The notes: a model not told the origin generated them from the letters alone. Numbered from the stretch's first letter, positions 51,606 to 60,508 are shown. The stretch: DNA of 64,000 nt from Mycobacterium sp. MBM (GCA_021648845.1 JAKJHY010000007.1:1-64000); one strand, 5' to 3'. Numbers and translations are program-made.

Positions 51606-53402
51606 GTGAGGTCGACGCTGTTGTCGCGACGCGACATCGACTTCCTGCTGTTCGAGTGGCTCCGGGTGCAGGATCTGCTGGAGTTGCCTCGCTTCGCCGA
51701 CCACTCTCGCGAAACGCTCTCCGACGTACTCGATCTCAGTGCGGACCTGGCCGAGCGGTACTTCGCGCCGCACAACAAGTTGGGTGACGCTGCGGAGCCG
51801 ACGTTCGACGGGTCGAAGGTCACCGTCATCGACGATGTCAAGGAGGCCCTCGAGGCCGCCGCGGCGGCGGGCCTGATCGGCATGACCTTGAGCCAGGAAC
51901 ATGGCGGGCTTGCGTTGCCGAGCTCGATCAGCCAGGTGAGCGCGGCCTATTTGGCTGCGGCGAATGTGAGCACCTTCGGCTACCTCATGCTCACCAACGC
52001 GAACGCCAACCTGTTGGCGAAGTTCGGTGGCGAAGGTCAGCGCCGCACCTTTCTGGAGCCGATGGTCGCCGGACGTTTCAGCGGCACGATGGCTCTCTCG
52101 GAAACCCAGGCCGGGTCCTCTCTTGCAGACATCCAGACGCGCGCCGAGCCTCGTGCGGACGGCACGTATCGGCTTTTCGGCTCCAAGATGTGGATCTCCG
52201 GTGCCGAGCACGAGATGACGGAGAACATCGTCAATCTGGTGCTGGCACGCATCGAGGGCGGGCCCCCGGGGACGAAGGGCATCTCGTTGTTCATCGTGCC
52301 GAAGTTCCTCGTCGACAGCCACGGTTCGGTTGGCGAGCGCAACGATGTCTCGATCTCGGGGCTCAATCACAAGATGGGGCAGCGGGGGATCACCAACACA
52401 GTGCTCAACTTCGGAGACGGCAGCTTCCGCCCGGGCGGGGAGCCAGGAGCAGTCGGCCATCTCGTGGGCGAGGCGCACCGCGGCATCGTGTACATGTTCC
52501 ACATGATGAACGAGGCCCGGCTGGGCGTCGGCACGGCCGCGGTCGCGCTGGGCTATACCGGCTACCTCAAATCGGTGAAGTACGCACGGGAACGTGAACA
52601 GGGCCGTCCGGTTTCGGTCAAGGACCCGAGTTCACCGCAGGTGCCGATCATCGAACACGCCGACGTCAAGCGAATGCTGTTGGCGCAGAAGTGTTATGCC
52701 GAAGGCGGGTTGGCGCTGGCGTTGTACTGTGCACGCCTCATCGACATCGAATTGGCCTCGGAGTCGGCGGCCGAACGACACAGCGCGACGCTGCTGCTCG
52801 ACATCCTGACGCCGGTGGCCAAGAGCTGGCCGTCGCAGTGGTGTCTGACGGCCAATGATCTGGCAATCCAGGTGCACGGCGGCTACGGCTACACCCGCGA
52901 GTACGACGTCGAGCAGCATTACCGGGACAACCGGCTGAATCCGATCCACGAGGGTACGGTGGGAATCCAAAGCTTGGACCTGCTGGGCCGCAAGGTGACT
53001 CAGTATGACGGAGCGAGCCTGACCGCGCTGAGCGACGCGATCGGTGCCACCGTGTCGGCAGGTCGGGCGCAGGGTGGCGAGGCGGCGATACTCGCTGCGC
53101 AGCTCGATCGGGCATGGCAGCGGTTGTTGTCTGCCACTGCGGTGATCGTGGCTGCGGCGGACCGTCACGCGGCCATGTCCAACAGCGTGATCTACCTGGA
53201 GGCCTTCGGTCATATCGTCGTCGCGTGGATGTGGTTGGCTCAGTTCATCGTCGCCGGAGACGGAACCGACGACTTCTATCAGGGCAAGCGTCACGCAGCG
53301 CGCTTCTTCTTCACCTACGAGCTGCCGCGCACCGCGCCCCAACTGGAGATCCTCGAGGCGTTGGAACGGACGACGGTCGACATGCGATTGGAGTGGTTCT
53401 GA
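51606..53402 (+). CDS. Large acyl-CoA dehydrogenase (FadE5-like, about 600 residues)
   Basis: A 598-residue acyl-CoA dehydrogenase of the long type, with about 100 extra residues at the N terminus and a C-terminal helical domain. Landmarks: ALSETQAGSSLADIQTRAEP near 160-180, HGGYGYTREYDVEQHYRDNR near 422, and the catalytic base glutamate in PIHEGTVGIQSLDLLGRK near 446. The length matches FadE5-type enzymes with broad acyl specificity. The GTG start is 3 bases after the ALDH stop, so they share a transcript. Confidence 0.9.
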   Translation: MRSTLLSRRDIDFLLFEWLRVQDLLELPRFADHSRETLSDVLDLSADLAERYFAPHNKLGDAAEPTFDGSKVTVIDDVKEALEAAAAAGLIGMTLSQEHGGLALPSSISQVSAAYLAAANVSTFGYLMLTNANANLLAKFGGEGQRRTFLEPMVAGRFSGTMALSETQAGSSLADIQTRAEPRADGTYRLFGSKMWISGAEHEMTENIVNLVLARIEGGPPGTKGISLFIVPKFLVDSHGSVGERNDVSISGLNHKMGQRGITNTVLNFGDGSFRPGGEPGAVGHLVGEAHRGIVYMFHMMNEARLGVGTAAVALGYTGYLKSVKYAREREQGRPVSVKDPSSPQVPIIEHADVKRMLLAQKCYAEGGLALALYCARLIDIELASESAAERHSATLLLDILTPVAKSWPSQWCLTANDLAIQVHGGYGYTREYDVEQHYRDNRLNPIHEGTVGIQSLDLLGRKVTQYDGASLTALSDAIGATVSAGRAQGGEAAILAAQLDRAWQRLLSATAVIVAAADRHAAMSNSVIYLEAFGHIVVAWMWLAQFIVAGDGTDDFYQGKRHAARFFFTYELPRTAPQLEILEALERTTVDMRLEWF

Positions 53403-53450
53403 AGGTGGCCTTTTGGGACCACCGTTCGGAGACGATGAAAGGGGTTGCCC

Positions 53451-53912
53451 ATGGCTGAAGTGCAGGACTGGGTGGACAGGCTGGAAATCCGGGACGTGAT
53501 CGAGCGGTACATGCGGTACAACGACGACGGCGATGCCGAGCGTCTGGTGTCGCTGTTCCATGCCGACGCCACATTTCAGACCGCGGCCCTGTCGCACACC
53601 GGGCGGGACGTCATCGGCGCGCTCTTCCGCAAAGCCATGCCGCATGGTCCTGCCCCGTGGATGCAGCAGGACCATGTCTTCGACGAGCCGCGCTCACTGC
53701 ACATCGGCGCCAATCCGATCATCGATCTCGACGGTGATCGCGCCACTGCCGAGACCGACTTCCAGGTGGTCAGCCGCAACGCCGAGGGGCGAGCCGTGGT
53801 GTCGTTGGTGGGGCGGTTCCGGGACCGATTCCGGCGCGATGACGGCGGACCGTGGTTGATCGAGTGCCGGACGGTGGTCTCGGTTGCCAAGCAGGCTTCT
53901 GTGGTGCACTGA
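53451..53912 (+). CDS. SnoaL-like / nuclear transport factor 2 family protein
   Basis: A 153-residue protein with an alpha+beta cone fold: helix VQDWVDRLEIRDVIERYMRY, then NDDGDAERLVSLFHADATF, then strands to the C terminus (WLIECRTVVSVAK). SnoaL-like proteins include hydratases, isomerases and dehydrases acting on steroids and polyketides, so a small catalytic role is possible. GAAAGGGG precedes the ATG. Last gene of this run; a 196-base gap follows. Confidence 0.83.
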   Translation: MAEVQDWVDRLEIRDVIERYMRYNDDGDAERLVSLFHADATFQTAALSHTGRDVIGALFRKAMPHGPAPWMQQDHVFDEPRSLHIGANPIIDLDGDRATAETDFQVVSRNAEGRAVVSLVGRFRDRFRRDDGGPWLIECRTVVSVAKQASVVH

Positions 53913-54055
53913 CACATCCGGGGTCTAGTTTTCTACTAAGCATTGCTAATGCCCGTTCCTGGTTGCTGACGGTGGTAATACGCCCCTGATCTTCTCGCGA
54001 TCGGGAAGGCCATTACGGGAAGCCTGGCCTGCCGTGGCGGCGAAAGTTATTAAAT

Positions 54056-54070
54056 TCTATGCTTCATAGA
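54056..54070. promoter_or_regulatory. Class C palindromic operator (copy 2)
   Basis: TCTATGCTTCATAGA, one central base different from 32039-32053. It lies 26 bases upstream of the -10 box of the P450 gene, so a bound dimer would sit at or just upstream of the -35 region. Confidence 0.6.
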
Positions 54071-54095
54071 TATTTACACGGAGCCGTTCGGTATT

Positions 54096-54101
54096 TAGAT
54101 T
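54096..54101 (+). promoter_or_regulatory. Probable -10 box, leaderless start
   Basis: TAGATT fits TANNNT and ends 7 bases before the ATG at 54109, as for the genes at 208 and 11249. Confidence 0.4.
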
Positions 54102-54108
54102 GGTGGGC

Positions 54109-55452
54109 ATGCCCATTCAGTCCCAGATGAGTTTCTTGAAGATGCACGGGCTTGGCACCGCCAGCGGTGTCGTGACCGATGCTTCCGAGGCGGTGGCAAG
54201 GAAACTCGGAAGACGACCGGTACCGCGGGGCGTTCAGATCACCGATTTCGATCCTCTCGACGCGGAGACCCTGGCCGACCCGTATCCCCACTACCGGGTG
54301 CTGCTGGAGGGTGGCCCGGTGCACTACAACGTCAAGCGCGGCATATACATCCTGAGCCAGTACGAGCATGCCCGCGCGGGCGCCCGTGCGAGTGACGTCT
54401 TGTCGAGTGCCGACGGCATCTCCTACATGCGGGTGAGAGCGCCCTCGCTGCTCACGACGGACCCCCCGCGCCACACACAGATGCGTAAACAAGCCCAACC
54501 GGCCTTCACTCGTGGGGCTTTGGAGGCGTGGCAGGCGATGGTGGTGAACATGTCCGTCGACCACACCGCGAAACTGCTGAGCACACCGCAGGTCGACATC
54601 GTGCCGCTGCTGGCTGACCCACTACCCACGGCGGTGATCGCTCACATCCTGGGCATCGCCGACGATGACCTCGCCGCGTTCCGCCGCTGGTCGGATGAGA
54701 CGTCGAAGATGGCGCACCTGAGCCTCTCGGTACGAGGGTTGGTGCAGGGGTTGCACGGGATGAGGGCGATCGGCCAATTCCACGCGTACTTCACCGAGAA
54801 GCTTCGGCAGGGACGTCTGCTCGGTGGCGAGACGGTGCTGGGTCGCCTGGTCGCCAACGCCCACAACGGCGAGTTGTCGGACGACGAGCTGTTTTTCTTC
54901 GCCTTCCTTCTTCTGCTTGCCGGTAACGACACCACAGTGAACCTGCTCAGCACATTGTTCCTGACGCTCGCAGAGAATCCGGACCAGCTGCGACTGCTCC
55001 ACGAGAGCCCCGAACTGATTCCGAGCGCCATCGAGGAGCAGCTTCGCTACTACGCTCCGATTCAGGGTCTTTACCGCACGGCGAAATCGGATTACCCCGT
55101 CGGCGACACGATGATCCCGGCTGGCTCGCGAGTGCTGCTGCTGTTCGGTGCGGCGAATCGTGATCCGCGCCAGTTCGAGGATCCCGACGAGTTCCGGGTA
55201 ACACGCAACCCCACCGGTCACCTGTCCTTCGGCTCGGGCGTCCACCTCTGCCTCGGGGCGCAGCTGGCCCGGTTGGAGGGCACCGCCGTGCTCCGTGAAG
55301 TCGTGAACAACGTCGATCGCATCGACATCGTAGGGCAGCCGCAGTGGCGGGCGAATCCGACATTGCGTGGTTTGTCGAAGCTCGAAGTGCGGCTTACCCG
55401 CCGCGACAGTGCCCCCGCGGACCGGCCTGCACTCAAGGACGCGACAGCCTGA
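54109..55452 (+). CDS. Cytochrome P450
   Basis: A 447-residue soluble P450. I-helix LLLAGNDTTVN near 270, K-helix EEQLRYYAP near 310, and heme ligand Cys381 in LSFGSGVHLCLG, a canonical loop. The N-terminal 50 residues before DFDPLDAETLADPYPHY are extra. It has its own leaderless-type promoter and a class C palindrome shared with the crotonase/FadE divergent region at 32 kb, which suggests co-regulation. No ferredoxin gene is adjacent; the orphan ferredoxin at 43267 is a candidate partner. Confidence 0.92.
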   Translation: MPIQSQMSFLKMHGLGTASGVVTDASEAVARKLGRRPVPRGVQITDFDPLDAETLADPYPHYRVLLEGGPVHYNVKRGIYILSQYEHARAGARASDVLSSADGISYMRVRAPSLLTTDPPRHTQMRKQAQPAFTRGALEAWQAMVVNMSVDHTAKLLSTPQVDIVPLLADPLPTAVIAHILGIADDDLAAFRRWSDETSKMAHLSLSVRGLVQGLHGMRAIGQFHAYFTEKLRQGRLLGGETVLGRLVANAHNGELSDDELFFFAFLLLLAGNDTTVNLLSTLFLTLAENPDQLRLLHESPELIPSAIEEQLRYYAPIQGLYRTAKSDYPVGDTMIPAGSRVLLLFGAANRDPRQFEDPDEFRVTRNPTGHLSFGSGVHLCLGAQLARLEGTAVLREVVNNVDRIDIVGQPQWRANPTLRGLSKLEVRLTRRDSAPADRPALKDATA

Positions 55453-55460
55453 TTTGACGA

Positions 55461-55487
55461 CCCCTCAACCGACCGATCGGTTGGGGG
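55461..55487. promoter_or_regulatory. Class D operator-like hairpin (site 1)
   Basis: CCCCTCAACCGA and TCGGTTGGGGG form a near-perfect inverted repeat; its core ACCGACCGATCGGT (55468-55481) resembles TetR sites of the ACCGnCC-type. It lies 8 bases after the P450 stop and 60 before the fadE start, so it could act as an operator or as a terminator hairpin. Confidence 0.45.
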
Positions 55488-55547
55488 CATGGGAGTGTCC
55501 GCAGCCCGCCGCCTTGGCGTGGCCATCCAGAGATGCCGAGGAGTGCG

Positions 55548-56759
55548 ATGGACTTCGAACCGAGCGATCGCAGTGCCGCCATCGCCGAGGAGCTGGTCGG
55601 GTTCATGGACGAGTGCGTCTACCCGGCGGAGGCGGTGTACGCGCGCCAGCGCCTCGAAGCAGGGGATCCGCACGTGCAGCCTGCGGTCATGGAGGAGCTG
55701 AAGGCTGAGGCCCGAAAGCGCGATCTGTGGAACCTTTTTCACCCCGATCGCAGTCTTGGCGCGGGACTGTCCTATGTCGAGTATGCGCTGCTCGCCGAGA
55801 TCATGGGTCGCAGCGCGATCGCGTCGGAGGCCTGCAACTGCTCGGCCCCGGACACCGGGAATATGGAACTGCTCACCCAGTTCGGTTCCCCCGCGCAGAA
55901 GGAGCAATGGCTGCGGCCACTGCTCGACGGGACGATTCGCTCGGCCTTTGCGATGACCGAACCCAATGTCGCCTCCTCGGATGCCACCAACGTGCGCACC
56001 CGCATCGAGCGCCGCGGCGACGAGTACGTGATCAACGGACGTAAGTGGTGGATCACCAACGCCCAGCATCCACACTGTCGTGTCTTCATCGTGATGGGCA
56101 AGACGGATCCAGACGCGCCGGTGCATCGTCAGCAGAGCATGATCCTGGTTCCTCGGGATACACCGGGTGTGTCGATCACGCGCAACCTCAACGTGTTCGG
56201 CTACGTCGATCAGGAGAGTCACTGCGAAGTCGAGTTCGCCGATGTGCGGGTCCCGGCCGAGAACATCATTCACGAGGAGGGCGCGGGATTTGCCATCGCC
56301 CAGGCCCGGTTGGGCCCGGGCCGTATTCACCACTGCATGCGCGCGCTGGGGGCTGCCGAGCGCGCACTGGAACTCATGTGCCGCCGGGCCGCCGAGCGCG
56401 TCACGTTCGGCGCGCCGGTTGCCTCCCGGGCGAACATCATGGACTGGATAGCGGAGTCGCGCGCCGAGATCGATATGGGCCGACTGCTCACGCTCAAGAC
56501 CGCCTGGTTGATCGATACGGTGGGAAACAAGCACGCGCGCACCGAGATTGCGGCGATCAAGGTTGCGGTTCCAAGGATCGCGGCCAAGGTGATCGACCGG
56601 GCCATCCAGGTTCACGGGTCGGGCGGACTCTGTGACGACTTCCCGCTTGCCGCGATGTACGCACTGGTCCGCTGCCTGCGCCTGGCCGATGGCCCGGACG
56701 AGGTACACAACGTGACGATCGCACGTCGCGAGCTGGCGAAGTACGCGCCGGCGAGCTGA
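55548..56759 (+). CDS. Acyl-CoA dehydrogenase (ACAD10/11-like)
   Basis: A 403-residue acyl-CoA dehydrogenase: AMTEPNVASSDATNVRTRIE near 133-152, INGRKWWITNAQHP near 160, FGYVDQESHCEVEFADVRVP, and C-terminal RLADGPDEVHNVTIARREL, where PDEVH replaces the classical EGTxxIQ. This layout matches the ACAD10/11 branch. GAGGAG is five bases before the ATG at 55548. It shares a class D operator type with the following CaiB fusion gene. Confidence 0.88.
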   Translation: MDFEPSDRSAAIAEELVGFMDECVYPAEAVYARQRLEAGDPHVQPAVMEELKAEARKRDLWNLFHPDRSLGAGLSYVEYALLAEIMGRSAIASEACNCSAPDTGNMELLTQFGSPAQKEQWLRPLLDGTIRSAFAMTEPNVASSDATNVRTRIERRGDEYVINGRKWWITNAQHPHCRVFIVMGKTDPDAPVHRQQSMILVPRDTPGVSITRNLNVFGYVDQESHCEVEFADVRVPAENIIHEEGAGFAIAQARLGPGRIHHCMRALGAAERALELMCRRAAERVTFGAPVASRANIMDWIAESRAEIDMGRLLTLKTAWLIDTVGNKHARTEIAAIKVAVPRIAAKVIDRAIQVHGSGGLCDDFPLAAMYALVRCLRLADGPDEVHNVTIARRELAKYAPAS

Positions 56760-56799
56760 CTCGGAGGCGGCGCAACGAGAGTGACGGTGCCGGTTTTCG

Positions 56800-56813
56800 A
56801 CCGTCCAGTCGGT
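56800..56813. promoter_or_regulatory. Class D operator-like palindrome (site 2)
   Basis: ACCGTCCAGTCGGT matches site 1 (ACCGACCGATCGGT) at 11 of 14 positions. It ends 4 bases before a TAGGCT -10 box, so binding would block the promoter. Confidence 0.45.
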
Positions 56814-56817
56814 CTGC

Positions 56818-56823
56818 TAGGCT
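56818..56823 (+). promoter_or_regulatory. Probable -10 box of the CaiB-fusion promoter
   Basis: TAGGCT, with GGAGAGGACGG about 20 bases further on before the GTG at 56856. This supports transcription starting near 56830 and a start codon at 56856. Confidence 0.35.
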
Positions 56824-56855
56824 CTGCGTATCGAGCTGGAGAGGACGGTTTGGGA

Positions 56856-59195
56856 GTGGCTATCGCGGGCATGCTCGACGGCGTACGGGTGGTCGAGGTG
56901 GCCGGCCGGCCGTCGATCCGGATTGCCGCCTCGATCTGCGCCGCGCTGGGTGCCGACGTCGTCCGTGTTGTGCTCAGTGGCGACGACGAGTCCACGGCCG
57001 GCGCCCACCCCCTCGTCGACGAGCGTGCGATGAGCGTCGCCTGGGACCGTGGGAAGCGCATCGCCGTTGCAGACCGCACGAACAGCGCCTGGTTGACCGC
57101 ACTGGTCGCGGACGCCGATATCTTGCTCACCTCGGCCGAGTCCGGCGCCGGGGATCCGTTCTCCGACAGCCGCTGTGGCGTTCCGTTCGACGGCGTTCAA
57201 CTGCTGGCCACTCCCTTCGGCACGACCGGACCGTACGCCGCCTACCGCGGTGCCGAACTGAATGTGTGCGCCATGGGCGGTCCCGCGGTGTACGTCGGTG
57301 AACCCGATCGCGAACCGCTGGTGCCCCCGTTCATGCTGGCGGCGTATCAAACCGCGCTGTCGGGTTTGGCCGGTGCGTTGGGTGCGCTGCTGGCCAGGCG
57401 CAGCGCACGGATCGACATCGCCGAGTACGAGGCGCTTGCCACCAGCCACATGACCGGCTTGTACAGTCTGTCGCTTTTCGCCGGAGCGGTGCCGCGAAGG
57501 GCCGGACACCGCAAGCCCAACCCCTATCCCTTTACGACGCTCCCGTGCGCCGATGGCCGCGTCTGCCTGGCATTCCTCGCCGGCCACCAGTGGAAGCGCC
57601 TGCTCGACGTGATGGATAACCCCGATTGGTCGGCAGATCCGCGATTCGCCGACCGTCGCCGCAACGGCGAGCTGTACGCCGATGAGCTCGATGACCTGGT
57701 CTCGCAGTGGTTGGGCCGGCACACCAAGGACGAGCTGCGGAAGATGAGTGTTGCCCGCGGCATCCCGCTCGGGCCGCTCGAAACCATCGACGATCTGCAC
57801 CGCTCCGAACAGTTCGCGCAGCGCGGCTTCCTACAGCAGGCCGCTGTCGACGGACGCGAGATCGCCTTGCCGGCACTACCTTTCCACGATCAGGTGGCCG
57901 GCGGTGCACCCGAGGTGCAGGCTCGTCCGCTCGGTGGCGAGCTCCCGTTGGCGGGACTACGGGTCGTCGATCTCAGCTGGGTGATGAGCGGGCCGATGGC
58001 CGCGCAGTTCCTCACCGACATGGGCGCCGATGTCGTCAAAGTCGAGTCCAGAACACACCTCGACGCCTCCCGGCAGGGTTTGCCGCTGATCGCGGATGTC
58101 GAAGCGGGCGACGCCGGTACGACGCCGAACATGATGCCGCATTTCAACGCGGTCAATCGCGGTAAACGCAGCATCATGTTGGACTTGAGCTCCGCCGCCG
58201 GGCTCGCCGTATTGCGACGCATGGTCGAAGAGGCCGATGTCGTCATCGAGAATCTCGGCGCCGGCTCCCTGGAGCGGCTGGGTCTGTCGATGAAGGAACT
58301 GCACCAGCTACGGCCCGGTCTCGTCGTTCTGCGGATCAGCATGGCCGGCCAGGACGGCCCGGACGCGGGTTTGCCGGGATACGCGCCGCAGAGCACGTCG
58401 ATCGGTGGCCTCGACGTCCTGGCGGGTTACCCCGGCGAGTCGCCGCTGGGCATGGTCGCGCTCAACCTCGGTGACATCACCGTCGCCTCGTTCGGCGCGG
58501 TCGCAGTGCTCGCCGCTCTGCAACGAGCGCGCACCGCGGGCAACGGCACAGTGGTGGACCTGTCGATGATCGAGGTCCATTCGGCCGCCATCGCGCCGCT
58601 GTTCGCCGCTCGACAGCTCGACGACGTCGACCTCAGTCCGATGGGTAACGGCCATCGGATCCACTTCCCGCACGGGATGTTTCGCGCGGCAGGTGACGAC
58701 GCGTGGCTCAGCATCGCCGTGCGCGACGCGCGGGAATGGGCGGCGCTGGCCGCCACCGTGGGGTTGCCGGCCGACATTGCGAACCGCACCGATCCCGCGA
58801 GCCGCCGCGAGGTTGCCGACGATATCGACAAGCTCATCGGCGCGTGGACTGCGACGAGGACTCCGCAGGATGCCACCGAACAGCTGCAACGAGTCGGCGT
58901 GCCCGCCGCACCCGCCTACGGGGTGGAGGAACTGATGGTCGATCCGCATGCGCGGGAGCGTGGCGTCGTCGTCGACCTCGATCATCATCTGATCGGCTTC
59001 GTCCCGGTGTACGGATCGCCACTGCACGCCGATCCCGCCATCGCCGCCGTCACGAAACGCGCGCCGGATCTGGGCGAACACACGTGGGATGTACTCGGCG
59101 AACTGGGGTTCGACAGGAATCAGATCGCAGACCTGGTTGAGGCCGGCGCATTCGACGGTCAAGAGCTGTTCACGGGGGCGGAGGAGAACGCATGA
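56856..59195 (+). CDS. Tandem (double) CaiB/BaiF CoA-transferase family protein
   Basis: A 779-residue protein made of two type III CoA-transferase domains, about residues 1-345 and 360-770. The C-terminal copy has the full set (LRVVDLSWVMSGPMAAQFLT, MGADVVKVES, ENLGAGSLERLGL, and the likely catalytic Asp in NLGDITVASFG). In the N-terminal copy the matching position (FMLAAYQTALSG) lacks the Asp, so it looks like a non-catalytic half. Such fusions replace the usual interlocked dimer of two identical chains. The GTG at 56856 is chosen over 56781 on promoter evidence. The next CaiB gene overlaps by 4 bases. Confidence 0.85.
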   Translation: MAIAGMLDGVRVVEVAGRPSIRIAASICAALGADVVRVVLSGDDESTAGAHPLVDERAMSVAWDRGKRIAVADRTNSAWLTALVADADILLTSAESGAGDPFSDSRCGVPFDGVQLLATPFGTTGPYAAYRGAELNVCAMGGPAVYVGEPDREPLVPPFMLAAYQTALSGLAGALGALLARRSARIDIAEYEALATSHMTGLYSLSLFAGAVPRRAGHRKPNPYPFTTLPCADGRVCLAFLAGHQWKRLLDVMDNPDWSADPRFADRRRNGELYADELDDLVSQWLGRHTKDELRKMSVARGIPLGPLETIDDLHRSEQFAQRGFLQQAAVDGREIALPALPFHDQVAGGAPEVQARPLGGELPLAGLRVVDLSWVMSGPMAAQFLTDMGADVVKVESRTHLDASRQGLPLIADVEAGDAGTTPNMMPHFNAVNRGKRSIMLDLSSAAGLAVLRRMVEEADVVIENLGAGSLERLGLSMKELHQLRPGLVVLRISMAGQDGPDAGLPGYAPQSTSIGGLDVLAGYPGESPLGMVALNLGDITVASFGAVAVLAALQRARTAGNGTVVDLSMIEVHSAAIAPLFAARQLDDVDLSPMGNGHRIHFPHGMFRAAGDDAWLSIAVRDAREWAALAATVGLPADIANRTDPASRREVADDIDKLIGAWTATRTPQDATEQLQRVGVPAAPAYGVEELMVDPHARERGVVVDLDHHLIGFVPVYGSPLHADPAIAAVTKRAPDLGEHTWDVLGELGFDRNQIADLVEAGAFDGQELFTGAEENA

Positions 59196-60448
59196 CCGAG
59201 TCGTCCGGCACTGCCGATAACGATCGTGAGCGGCCGGGTCCGCTCTCCGGCATCAGAATCGTCGATCTGACTCACTGGGCGGCGGGCCCCGTCGCGGCGA
59301 TGGTGCTCGGCGATCTCGGCGCAGACATCCTCAAGATCGAACCGCCCGCCGGCGAACCGCAGCGCGGCATGGGCGTCACGTTTCCCGGGGGCTGGAGTAC
59401 GTTCTTCCTCGCTTGTCAGCGCAACAAGCGCTTCGTCAGCATCAATTATCGCGATCCGCGTGGCCGCGAACTCGTCCAGAAGATGGCCAGCACCGCCGAC
59501 GTCGTCCTGGAGAACGCACGACCGGGAACGTGGGAGCGCCACGGCCTGGATTACGAGACCCTGCGCAAGCTCAATCCCCGCCTGATCTATGCATCGATCA
59601 CCGGATTCGGGCAGACCGGCCCGATGCGCGATTGGCTGGCCATGGATCCCATTGCCCAGGCCGCCGGCGGCGTCGTCGGTATCACCGGGTCCGCCGAGGG
59701 CGGGCCGGCCAAGGTGGGGGCGGCGATCACCGATGTGGTCTCCGGCCGGCTTGCGGCCTTCGGCGTCGTCACCGCGCTCTACGACCGGATGCGCACCGGT
59801 GTGGGCCAACGTGTCGATGCGTCGTTGTTCTCGACCGCGGTGAGCCTGCTGACCATGCGTGAGACCGAGTTCCAATTCACCGGGCAGAACCCGCCGCTGC
59901 TCGGTACGGCGCACGGCCAGATCGTGCCCGCGGAGGCGTTCACCACGCGTGACGACCGGCGCGTGATGGTGTGCATATACAGCGACTGGCACTGGGCGCG
60001 CTTCGCCGAGCTTGCTGGGAAACCCGAACTCGCACAAGATAATCGGTTCGTCACCAACTCAGCTCGATGCGAGCACCGAGTGGCGACCATCGCAGCCGTT
60101 TCCGACGTCATCCGGTCGCGCACGGAGTCGGAGTGGACTCAGCTACTGGCCGGTGAGATCCCGTATGGTCCGGTGCTCGAGTTCGACCAGCTATGGCAGC
60201 ACCCGCAACTCGACGCGAACGAGTTGATCGCGAGCTACGACATGCCAGGGGTGGGCGAGGTCCGTTCCATCGGTAGCCCGATCCGGTTCTCGGGTTTCTC
60301 CCAACCGGTGCGTCGGGTTCCGGCCCCCGCGGGCGCCGACACGGTTGACGTCCTGCGCGAGGAAGGACTCTCGGATGAGGCCATCGGTGAGTTGATCGCG
60401 GCCGGTGTCGTTCATTCCGCACCGGCGCCGACCGTCGCTTCTGGATAG
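59192..60448 (+). CDS. CaiB/BaiF family CoA-transferase
   Basis: A 418-residue type III CoA-transferase: IRIVDLTHWAAGPVAAMVLG, LGADILKIEPPAGEPQRGMG, ENARPGTWERHGLDYETLRK, and the likely catalytic Asp in AAITDVVSGRLAAFG near 180. It starts in the stop codon of the tandem CaiB gene (ATGA), so the two are made together. A 60-base gap with an ACGTT...AACGT repeat separates it from the hydratase gene. Confidence 0.88.
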   Translation: MTESSGTADNDRERPGPLSGIRIVDLTHWAAGPVAAMVLGDLGADILKIEPPAGEPQRGMGVTFPGGWSTFFLACQRNKRFVSINYRDPRGRELVQKMASTADVVLENARPGTWERHGLDYETLRKLNPRLIYASITGFGQTGPMRDWLAMDPIAQAAGGVVGITGSAEGGPAKVGAAITDVVSGRLAAFGVVTALYDRMRTGVGQRVDASLFSTAVSLLTMRETEFQFTGQNPPLLGTAHGQIVPAEAFTTRDDRRVMVCIYSDWHWARFAELAGKPELAQDNRFVTNSARCEHRVATIAAVSDVIRSRTESEWTQLLAGEIPYGPVLEFDQLWQHPQLDANELIASYDMPGVGEVRSIGSPIRFSGFSQPVRRVPAPAGADTVDVLREEGLSDEAIGELIAAGVVHSAPAPTVASG

Positions 60449-60508
60449 CGGCATCTCAGACGTTCGAAACAAGAAAACGTACAGCTGGAACACAGATAGG
60501 AAGCGAAC

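Noticed and set aside
50904-52502. 532-codon minus-strand frame spanning ALDH and FadE genes
   Set aside because: It crosses two strongly supported plus-strand genes and shows no motif; a shadow frame.
53940-53952. Short palindrome GCATT-gct-AATGC in the gap before the P450
   Set aside because: Five-base arms only and no second copy found; too weak to call an operator.
55218-56708. 496-codon minus-strand frame
   Set aside because: Antisense to the P450 end and FadE; no motif and no promoter or ribosome site.
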